This document shows positions 31,521-38,224 of a stretch of 39,217 nt of DNA, one piece after another (position 1 is the first letter of the stretch; each line of letters opens with the position of its first letter). This DNA is from Geobacter sp. UBA5608 (lineage in GTDB: Bacteria > Desulfobacterota > Desulfuromonadia > Geobacterales > Pseudopelobacteraceae). Below the pieces are notes generated by a model. It saw only the letters and a list, made by a program, of their open reading frames with translations. It ran no database searches and was not told where the DNA came from. Both the position numbers and the translations under genes were made by a program. The DNA lies in assembly GCA_002424705.1 (NCBI GenBank), contig DIKW01000062.1, positions 3,754-42,970 on the forward strand, written 5' to 3'.

Positions 31521-32891
31521 CTAATCTCGGTAAAAGTTTTTGCGGGTGATACCCAACAGTTTAGCAGCCTGAGATTTGTTGCCGTTACACCGTTCGAGGG
31601 TAATCTGCAGGATTTGTTGCGTAAGAGTGCTGAGTGAAAGCTGGTTGGTGGGCACCTTCAAGCGGTAACAGGTAAAACCGACCATCTCTGCGGGACATCC
31701 GTCCGGATCGGCAGACATGATTCCCAGGTGTTCCGGCCGTATCAGCTCACCATCAGTCAGAATGGCGGCACGCTCGAGGCAGTTGCGCAGTTCTCGAATA
31801 TTACCCGGCCAGCCGTAGGCCAGCATCACCTCCATGGCCTTCTGAGAAATGCCGGGCAACGGTTTGGCTAACTGCTCACGCAACAGGCCAAGGGCATGGT
31901 CACACAAGAGCGGAATGTCTTCTTTGCGATCTCGCAGAGGCGGAATCGTCAACGGAAACACGTTGACCCGGTGGTACAGATCTTCCCTGAAACGACCCTC
32001 TGCAACCAAGGTTGCCAGATTACGGTTGGTAGCCACGATCACTCGACAATCAGCAGACAACAAGCGGTTGCCACCAACCTGTTCATAGACCCGCTCCTGA
32101 AGCACCCGTAACAGCTTTGCCTGCAGGGAAAGCGGCATGTCGCCAATCTCATCCAGCAGGATGGTACCGCCCTTGGCACGGCAGAACTTGCCTTCCCGGT
32201 CACGGTCCGCGCCGGTAAAGGCCCCCCGCACATGGCCAAACAGCTCACTTTCCAACAGCTGTTCAGGAATAGCGGCGCAATTCACACTGATAAAGCCGGT
32301 CGGAGACCCGCCACCGGCAAAATGGATCGCCCTGGCCAACACCTCCTTACCAACGCCGCTCTCGCCATAGATGGCAACCGTGGTCTGGTGGGACACTGCC
32401 ACCCGGGCGGCAAGGGACAACGTCTGGCGCATGACGGCATTGGCAGTGACGATATGCTGGAAGGTGAAACGCTCCTGCAGCAAGGTCTTGATCTGTTCGT
32501 TTTCGTGCATCACCCGTCGGTATTCAAACACGCGGCGGATGGTCAATCTGAGGGCATCAGGATTGAAGGGCTTTTCAAGGTAATCAACAGCGCCGGCCTG
32601 CATGGCCTCCACCGCGCTGCCGATACTACCGTAGGCGGTTACCACGACAAACGGCAGGCTCGGGTAGCGCTCCGTTACCTGCTTAAGCAAGGCCATGCCG
32701 TCCATGCCGGGCATCACCAGATCGGACAAAACCAGATCAACTGGCTGGGCCTCCAGCACAGACAAGGCCTGTTTGGCATCAGAGGCCAACAACACCTGAT
32801 ACCCGGACTGGCGCAAACATGATCCCAACATGTTCAGCGACAGCAGGTCATCGTCAACGGCCAGTATGGTTGTCCTCGTCGTGACGCTCAT
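31521..32891 (-). CDS. Sigma54-dependent response regulator (NtrC family)
   Basis: A 456-residue transcription activator with receiver, AAA+ and DNA-binding parts. The receiver has VDDD, phosphoacceptor Asp57 (VLSDLVMPG) and Lys107 (YLEKPF). The AAA+ domain has Walker A GESGVGKE (176-183), the sigma54-contact loop GAFTGA (223-228), Walker B GGTILLDEIGDM and the arginine-finger region FREDLYHR. The C-terminal Fis-type helix-turn-helix (CNGNKSQAAKLLGITRKNFYRD) stops within or just after the recognition helix, several residues shorter than usual. The ATG at 32891 has GAGG upstream and lies 10 nt after the amidohydrolase gene. No sensor kinase is nearby. The downstream -24/-12 promoter is a likely target. 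Confidence 0.94.
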   Translation of the reverse strand: MSVTTRTTILAVDDDLLSLNMLGSCLRQSGYQVLLASDAKQALSVLEAQPVDLVLSDLVMPGMDGMALLKQVTERYPSLPFVVVTAYGSIGSAVEAMQAGAVDYLEKPFNPDALRLTIRRVFEYRRVMHENEQIKTLLQERFTFQHIVTANAVMRQTLSLAARVAVSHQTTVAIYGESGVGKEVLARAIHFAGGGSPTGFISVNCAAIPEQLLESELFGHVRGAFTGADRDREGKFCRAKGGTILLDEIGDMPLSLQAKLLRVLQERVYEQVGGNRLLSADCRVIVATNRNLATLVAEGRFREDLYHRVNVFPLTIPPLRDRKEDIPLLCDHALGLLREQLAKPLPGISQKAMEVMLAYGWPGNIRELRNCLERAAILTDGELIRPEHLGIMSADPDGCPAEMVGFTCYRLKVPTNQLSLSTLTQQILQITLERCNGNKSQAAKLLGITRKNFYRD

Positions 32892-32901
32892 CACACCAGC
32901 C

Positions 32902-34170
32902 TCACCTTGCCTGCTTGAAGACCGATTGACCACCGGCCAGCACTGCTAGCGGTCTGCCGGACTGCAGCAACAGCTCTGCCAGGTTGCCCCCAAGATCATG
33001 AACCTGGCCGGCAAGCGGGAGCACCTGCAGATCAGCCCGCTTACCCTCTTCCAGCGAACCGACCTGCTCCGACATGCCGAGCCCGGCAGCACCGCCGCTG
33101 GTGGCCAGCTGCAGTAATTCGTCGGGCGCCACTACCCCGTTGTAGGCATCCAGGGCAAAACGGAGCTCATCCCACAGGGACAGAGAATCATTGCTGGCCA
33201 ATGAGTCGGTGCCGATACAAAGCGGCATCTCCAGTTTTTTGAAGAGCTGCACCGGTGCGTGCCCCACAGCCAGTCGCTCGTTGCTGCGTGGGCAGAGGCA
33301 GATGGTCACGCCGCGTTGTTTAAGCACCTGCGCGTCGGCCGGGGTCAGATGCACGCAATGCACGGCCAGGGTGCTCGGCCCCAACAGTCCACCCTCATCA
33401 AAAAAATGGGCCGGCGTGGTACGGCGGGGTGGCGACAGATAGCCCTTCCAGCCCACCAGCGGGTACAACTCGTCTGCCAGGGGACCGGTAGAGTCGAACA
33501 ACAACCGGTCTTCATCGACCGACTCAGCCAGGTGTACGGACAACGGCAGCCCATGCTGGCGGCTTGCCGTGGCAATGCCAGGCAGCAGAGCAGACGCCAG
33601 CGTATAGGGGGCATGGGGTGAAAGGCCAGGCTGGCGTGGACCGGCTACGGTTTGGGCAGCTTCAAGCACAGCATGCAGACGCGACTCAAACACGGCCGGA
33701 TCCTGCCCGATCAGCTCCAGATACACGCGCCCCGCCAACGGTGAACCGGCAAAACCTGCCAACAGTTCCGGACTGGTAACGATATCGCCGACGCAGGTGG
33801 TACCAGCCCGCAGACAGGCGGCAATACCGGCCTTGAGCGACTCAAGGGTCTCGGCCGGCTGAATGCCTCGCCGCACCTTGACCAGTTGGACGATCCAATC
33901 CACAAAACGGTGCGGATGATAGTCCATGCCCCCCCGCAGCCGCCAGGCTGGAAAATGGGTCAACTCCAGGTGAGTATGGGCGTTGACGAAGCCGGGCATG
34001 ATCACGCAATCCGGAAAGTCGGCCCGTGACGGCCCGAAGCGCATTACCAGTTCGGTGGCCGGCCCCACCGTTAGGACACGGCCATCCTGCACGGCTACAG
34101 CGCCACCGGCAATCGGCGGCCGACCGGGGTTGTAAAGCCAGGAGGCGGTATAGAGTGTTATCTCGTTCAT
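32902..34170 (-). CDS. Amidohydrolase-family deaminase (TrzA/MtaD/MqnX-like)
   Basis: A 422-residue metal-dependent hydrolase of the cytosine-deaminase-like branch. Metal and substrate motifs are visible: PGFVNAHTHLELTHF (first His pair), LSPHAPYTLAS, HLAESVDED, VHCVHLTPAD and IGTDSLASND (metal Asp), with the N- and C-terminal beta sandwich (QDGRVLTVGPA, SLEEGKRADLQVL). Relatives deaminate S-adenosylhomocysteine, methylthioadenosine or aminodeoxyfutalosine (menaquinone pathway). The LELT and LSPHAPYT segments fit the last group, but the substrate cannot be fixed from sequence alone. The ATG at 34170 has a poor Shine-Dalgarno; a TTG at 34176 is an alternative. It is cotranscribed with the sigma54 regulator. 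Confidence 0.85.
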   Translation of the reverse strand: MNEITLYTASWLYNPGRPPIAGGAVAVQDGRVLTVGPATELVMRFGPSRADFPDCVIMPGFVNAHTHLELTHFPAWRLRGGMDYHPHRFVDWIVQLVKVRRGIQPAETLESLKAGIAACLRAGTTCVGDIVTSPELLAGFAGSPLAGRVYLELIGQDPAVFESRLHAVLEAAQTVAGPRQPGLSPHAPYTLASALLPGIATASRQHGLPLSVHLAESVDEDRLLFDSTGPLADELYPLVGWKGYLSPPRRTTPAHFFDEGGLLGPSTLAVHCVHLTPADAQVLKQRGVTICLCPRSNERLAVGHAPVQLFKKLEMPLCIGTDSLASNDSLSLWDELRFALDAYNGVVAPDELLQLATSGGAAGLGMSEQVGSLEEGKRADLQVLPLAGQVHDLGGNLAELLLQSGRPLAVLAGGQSVFKQAR

Positions 34171-34260
34171 ACGCAAAGCATACCATGCATTACTGATGAT
34201 AATAGTTCAGACGGGCCATTGACGGAAAGAAATTCTCTAAAAACGTTAGGGACCGAGCAT

Positions 34261-34299
34261 AAAACAGCAACGGGCGGAAATCGTGATCCCCCGCCCGTT
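34261..34299 (-). terminator. Intrinsic terminator of the panBCP operon
   Basis: On the minus strand AACGGGCGG (34291-34299) pairs with CCGCCCGTT (34269-34277) around 13 nt, and a GCTGTTTT run follows. It lies 22 nt after the end of the decarboxylase gene. In the rest of the 151-bp gap up to the amidohydrolase start I see no clear promoter. Confidence 0.75.
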
Positions 34300-34321
34300 A
34301 TCATCTGTCTGGTTACAGCCT

Positions 34322-35932
34322 TTAAATCTGGCGCAGCAACTCCTGAATCTCAGGCTGCTGCACGACCTCACACTGCTCGTGCAGCACCGCCTGCAGGATC
34401 TGGTCGGTGGTGAGCGGGTTGGCCAAAACACTGCGCAGCACGGTGATTTCACTGCCGTAGCCGGCGGTACGCAGGCGGGTACGAGAGACAAAGGTCTTGC
34501 CTGCCTCACGCTGATACTTCTGCAGCAGCTGGCAGACCTGGTCAAGAAGGGCGTTGACCCTGGCCTGCTCTTCGGGAGCAGCATGGGCTAAGGCTTGTTG
34601 GACAGCCTGTGGGCAGAAGCGGTAGGTCAGAATGTTCAGTTCCGGTTCGCTGGTCAGCTCAAAATCGGGGTGGCGCCGGATCATCTCAGCAAAGGTGCGG
34701 GCACGCTCGATGCCCAGGTTGATCAGCAGTTCATACCCCTTGCGGCCGATGATCGAAAGCCCGGCATGTACCAACAACGCCTTACCAGGTCGGGATCCTT
34801 CCAGGGTATGGCTGCCCAGATCCTTTGAGCCGTGGCGCAGGATATAGGCGGCGTGGTGTTCAATGGCCGCCACGGCGGTCGGATCCTTAAAGATCACCAT
34901 CCCTGCCCCCATCGGCACGTACAGCTGCTTATGGGCATCGATGGTAACCGAGTCGGCCCGCTCAATGCCGGACAAAAGGCCGCGGTGACGCTCGGAAAAC
35001 AGGGTTGGCCCACCCCACGCGGCATCCACATGGAAGTGGCACCCCAGTTCAGCGGCGATGTCGGCCATCGCTTCCAGAGGATCAACATTGCCGGTTTCAG
35101 TGGTACCGGCGATCCCCACCAGGGCCAGAGGCCGGATATTCTGATCCTGCAGCCGCCGCACCTCCTGACGCAGCGCCGCCAGGTCGATCCGGTTGTGCAG
35201 ATCGGTGGCCACCTTGACCAGCTGATCACGGCCGATGCCCAACAGATCGGCGGCCTTGCCCAGGGAGTAGTGGCCGCGCTCCGAGACCAGCACAGCAACT
35301 CCCTCAATGCCGTGATGCTTCAAGGAACGGGCTAAACCTTCTTGAGCAATGCCACGAAAATCTCCTGCTGGAGCAAACAGACGGTTGCGAGCTACCCAGA
35401 GGGCGGTGATATTGGCAATGGTGCCGCCGGAGCAGAAGGCCCCCAGGGCGGCCTGGCTGTTGTGAATCCAGGACGGGTAAAAATCCTCAGGGCAGCGATA
35501 GATCAGGTGGTGCAGCATGGCCAGCACCTGTCGTTCCATCGGGGTAAAGGCCTTGGAGGTCTCCACCTTGACCAGATTCTGGTTAAGGGCGGTCATCAGG
35601 CGCGACAGGGGCAGCATGAAGTACGGGAAGGCCGAGGTCATGTGCCCCACGAAGCCGGGGGCGGCGGTGTGCACCGACTGGGCCACCAGGTTGTTTTTGA
35701 CGAACTCGGTGTAGTCGGAGACGTAGGTTGGTTCTTCGGGAATGGCGCACCCTGAAAAGCTGGCCTCAATCTCTTCCAGGGGCCGCTCGGTGGCAACGAT
35801 ATGATTCTGTAGGAAGCCGGCTACGTCGTCGGTAATCGCCTTGTCGATGGCGCCAAGGGTCGTATCAGGCTCCTCCGGCACGGTAAATATCCGGTAGAGG
35901 GTTTCCAGGGTGGCGCGGGCCTTGTTCGGCAT
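34322..35932 (-). CDS. panP: Pyridoxal-phosphate aspartate 1-decarboxylase (PanP-like)
   Basis: A 536-residue group II decarboxylase of the glutamate-decarboxylase fold, here most likely making beta-alanine from aspartate for pantothenate. PLP-site features are CSGGTIANITA (residues 167-177), HVDAAWGGPT (301-310) and the Schiff-base Lys335 in TIDAHKQLYVPMGAG. Length and N-terminal segment (PEEPTYVSDYTEFV) agree with the PanP type described in Vibrio, which replaces the pyruvoyl enzyme PanD. The start overlaps the panC stop (TGATG), and panB-panC lie directly upstream; this context is the main argument against glutamate, tyrosine or sulfinoalanine as substrate. No panD is present in the window. 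Confidence 0.85.
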   Translation of the reverse strand: MPNKARATLETLYRIFTVPEEPDTTLGAIDKAITDDVAGFLQNHIVATERPLEEIEASFSGCAIPEEPTYVSDYTEFVKNNLVAQSVHTAAPGFVGHMTSAFPYFMLPLSRLMTALNQNLVKVETSKAFTPMERQVLAMLHHLIYRCPEDFYPSWIHNSQAALGAFCSGGTIANITALWVARNRLFAPAGDFRGIAQEGLARSLKHHGIEGVAVLVSERGHYSLGKAADLLGIGRDQLVKVATDLHNRIDLAALRQEVRRLQDQNIRPLALVGIAGTTETGNVDPLEAMADIAAELGCHFHVDAAWGGPTLFSERHRGLLSGIERADSVTIDAHKQLYVPMGAGMVIFKDPTAVAAIEHHAAYILRHGSKDLGSHTLEGSRPGKALLVHAGLSIIGRKGYELLINLGIERARTFAEMIRRHPDFELTSEPELNILTYRFCPQAVQQALAHAAPEEQARVNALLDQVCQLLQKYQREAGKTFVSRTRLRTAGYGSEITVLRSVLANPLTTDQILQAVLHEQCEVVQQPEIQELLRQI

Positions 35933-36783
35933 CAGACATCTTCTCCGAGAACCGTATTATCAATCAGCCGGGTGCTGCCGATCCTGACCGCCAACGCAAA
36001 CAAGGTGCCTGCGTCTGCCTGCACCACCGGCTGCAGGGTGCGGCCGTCACGTAACTCCAGGTAGTCGATCTCCGCTTCAGCACCTGCTTCGATCTCACCG
36101 CGAGCCTCGGCCAACAACCGCTCGACGGAGGTCTCTCCGCTGTTGAACAACTGTCTGACCCTCTGCACTGCCCGGTACAGGCACAACGCCTGCTGCCGTT
36201 CCGCAGGCGAAAGGTAGCTGTTGCGCGATGACATGGCCAGACCGTCCAATTCGCGCACGATCGGCATCCCCACGATCTCAACCGCCAGATTCAGGTCGGC
36301 GGTCATCTGACGGATCACGGCCAGTTGCTGAAAATCCTTAGTGCCAAACAGGGCCAGGTCCGGCTGCACAATGCCGAACAGCTTGGTCACCACCACCGCC
36401 ACCCCGTTGAAATGGCCAGGACGGCTGGCGCCGCACATAGGCTCGGTCAAAGGGCCAAGCGCAACGGTGGTCTGGAAACCGGGCGGATACATGCCGCCGG
36501 CAGTGGGGGCAAAGACGATATCCACCCCGCAGGCCTCGGCCAGGGCACAGTCCCCCTCGAGATTACGGGGATAACGCTCCAGATCCTCGTTGGGTGCGAA
36601 CTGGGTCGGATTGACGAAGATCGACAGCACCAGCAGATCACCCCGCTTGCGTCCTTCCCGCAACAGCGAGGCATGGCCCTCGTGCAAGAACCCCATGGTG
36701 GGCACAAAGGCGATCCGTCGGCCCTGCCGTTTTTGCTCCAGGGCAAACCGCTGCATCTGCTGCACGTCGCTGATCAGCTTCAC
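35932..36783 (-). CDS. panC: Pantothenate synthetase PanC
   Basis: Joins pantoate and beta-alanine with ATP to give pantothenate. The 283-residue length is standard. Motifs are FVPTMGFLHEGHASLLREG (HIGH-like nucleotide site), FVNPTQFAPNEDLERYPR, FGTKDFQQLAVIRQM and MSSRNSYLS (KMSKS-like). The start is a GTG at 36783 overlapping the panB stop (GTGA) with GAGGAG 11 nt upstream; the longer frame to 37074 runs into panB and is not related to PanC. The 3' end overlaps the decarboxylase start. Confidence 0.96.
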   Translation of the reverse strand: MKLISDVQQMQRFALEQKRQGRRIAFVPTMGFLHEGHASLLREGRKRGDLLVLSIFVNPTQFAPNEDLERYPRNLEGDCALAEACGVDIVFAPTAGGMYPPGFQTTVALGPLTEPMCGASRPGHFNGVAVVVTKLFGIVQPDLALFGTKDFQQLAVIRQMTADLNLAVEIVGMPIVRELDGLAMSSRNSYLSPAERQQALCLYRAVQRVRQLFNSGETSVERLLAEARGEIEAGAEAEIDYLELRDGRTLQPVVQADAGTLFALAVRIGSTRLIDNTVLGEDV

Positions 36784-37580
36784 GAGAACGAATGCTCCTC
36801 GGCAGGGAATAACCCTTCTTTCACTTCCGACACATACTGTCGCGCCGCCTCGGTGATAAGCGGACTGAGATCGGCGTACCGCTTGACGAATTTGGGGGAG
36901 TATTTCTCGCACAGTCCCAGGATGTCGTGAATCACCAGCACCTGACCATCGCAGGCCGGACCGGCGCCGATACCGATGGTCGGTATCGTCAGCTGTTCGG
37001 TGATGCGGGCCGCAAGACGGGCCGGGATACCTTCCAGCACCACCGCAAAGGCCCCGGCCTCCTGCACGGCACACGCATCCTCAATAATCCGCTCGGCCTG
37101 GTCCTTGCGACCCTGTACCCGATAGCCCCCCATACGGTGGACCGACTGGGGGGTCAGCCCCACGTGGCCCATGACCGGGATGTCCATCTCGGTCACCGCA
37201 CGAATGATGGACGCCATGTTGACACCACCTTCAATCTTGACCGCCTCGGCGCCCCCTTCCTGCAGCATACGACCGCAGTTTTGGAGGGCCAGGGTCTCGC
37301 CGCACTGGCAGGCCATGAACGGCATGTCGGCCACCACCAGCGCCTTGGGTTTGGCGCGCGCCACTGCTTTTACGTGGTAGAGCATCTCATCCATGGTGAC
37401 CGGCAAGGTGTTCTCGTGGCCGCTGAAGACCACCCCCGCCGAATCACCCACTAAAATGGCATCCACTCCGCCCTCATCCACCAGGCGGGCCGTCGGATAG
37501 TCATAGGCAGTCAGCACCGTCACCTTACGGCCCTCCTGCTTCATCTGTATAAGCTCAGGTATGGTGATCTTTTTGCGCAT
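36780..37580 (-). CDS. panB: 3-methyl-2-oxobutanoate hydroxymethyltransferase PanB
   Basis: First committed step of pantoate synthesis: adds a hydroxymethyl group from methylene-tetrahydrofolate to ketoisovalerate. The 266-residue TIM-barrel enzyme has TAYDYPTARLVDEGGVDAILVGDS (metal and substrate residues), the MPFM motif, VKIEGG, PVMGHVGLTPQSV, VLEGIPARLA and the IGIGAG-containing end. The ATG at 37580 has AGGAGA 4 nt upstream. The ORF continues 62 codons further upstream, but that part is the RNA leader described separately. Confidence 0.96.
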   Translation of the reverse strand: MRKKITIPELIQMKQEGRKVTVLTAYDYPTARLVDEGGVDAILVGDSAGVVFSGHENTLPVTMDEMLYHVKAVARAKPKALVVADMPFMACQCGETLALQNCGRMLQEGGAEAVKIEGGVNMASIIRAVTEMDIPVMGHVGLTPQSVHRMGGYRVQGRKDQAERIIEDACAVQEAGAFAVVLEGIPARLAARITEQLTIPTIGIGAGPACDGQVLVIHDILGLCEKYSPKFVKRYADLSPLITEAARQYVSEVKEGLFPAEEHSFS

Positions 37581-37774
37581 AGCATCTCCTGCCACCAACA
37601 AAAAAGGCGCACCGGGGGGACGGTGCACCGTATAGATGGCGATCGGTGGAACCGATGCGGGGCTTTCTTCCGTCCGTCCCGGTCCAGTCAGCTGCTCAAA
37701 TCCAGGCGGTATGTCCTGCGTCTGTACTGCCGTGCGGATCGGCCCCCAGGCGGGTGACCGTCCCAAAACGTGGT
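37581..37774 (-). promoter_or_regulatory. Structured 5' leader of panB, candidate pan-motif RNA with attenuator
   Basis: The leader of ~190 nt between a TATGAT -10 (37781-37786, weak -35) and panB is GC-rich and structured. Going downstream on the minus strand there is: a unit ACCCGCCTGG that recurs as TACCGCCTGG (two copies ~45 nt apart, suggesting tandem elements); a perfect ATCGGT-TCC-ACCGAT hairpin (37642-37656); and a terminator-like hairpin at 37606-37629 followed by six U. That hairpin ends 19 nt before the start codon. The pan RNA motif is known to precede panB/panC genes in Deltaproteobacteria, Firmicutes and Chloroflexi, often in tandem. Position and layout fit, but I could not verify the motif's exact fold. 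Confidence 0.5.
37600..37629 (-). terminator. Leader terminator (attenuator) of panBCP
   Basis: On the minus strand GGTGCACCG (37621-37629) pairs with CGGTGCGCC (37606-37614), nine base pairs with one G-U, around a UCCCCC loop, followed by TTTTTT (37600-37605). A canonical terminator just in front of the ribosome binding site implies conditional read-through. Confidence 0.8.
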
Positions 37775-37843
37775 TAGAGTATCATATGCAAACTTTTGAA
37801 TACCAGTGTTTTCTGATCACAGACGGCGCAGATCATACGCCGA

Positions 37844-38221
37844 TCAAACCAGCCGCGCAACTGCGATGCCGCCCCAGGTGGCCAACAGGCAGAGGGTCAC
37901 GCTCAACAGCATGTTACCGAAGGCGACCAGCAGCTGCCCCCGCTCCAGCAGGGTAAAGGTCTCGATACTGAAGGTGGAAAAGGTGGTCAGACCGCCCAGA
38001 AAACCGATGGTTAGGGCCACTCGCAGGTTGTGGGAGAGCATGGTGCTGCGCAGCGAAAACTCGATCACCAGCCCGATCAGAAAGGCCCCCAACAGATTGA
38101 CCGTCAGGGTGCCGAACGGAAAAGGGTGTTGGCCCAACAGACGGTTAACCCAGCTGGACAACCAGTAGCGGGCAAGACAGCCGGCGGCGCCGAACAAGGC
38201 GATGGAAAGGACCGTCGCCAT
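37844..38221 (-). CDS. crcB: Fluoride channel CrcB/Fluc
   Basis: A 125-residue inner-membrane protein with four hydrophobic helices that exports fluoride as a dual-topology dimer. Family motifs are GAAGCLARYWLS, FGTLTVNLLGAFLIGL and GFLGGLTTFSTFSIET (conserved Gly, Asn and Phe residues of the fluoride pathway). The ATG at 38221 lies 3 nt after the stop of the chemoreceptor gene and has no good Shine-Dalgarno, so it may be translationally coupled. There is no room for a fluoride riboswitch directly before it. Confidence 0.94.
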   Translation of the reverse strand: MATVLSIALFGAAGCLARYWLSSWVNRLLGQHPFPFGTLTVNLLGAFLIGLVIEFSLRSTMLSHNLRVALTIGFLGGLTTFSTFSIETFTLLERGQLLVAFGNMLLSVTLCLLATWGGIAVARLV

Positions 38222-38224
38222 GGC

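Noticed and set aside
36784..37074. Upstream extension of panC
   Set aside because: It is antiregister panB coding sequence; PanC homology begins at KLISDVQ after the GTG at 36783.
37844..38224. Fluoride riboswitch controlling crcB
   Set aside because: Only 3 nt separate crcB from the upstream gene; no such structure can fit.
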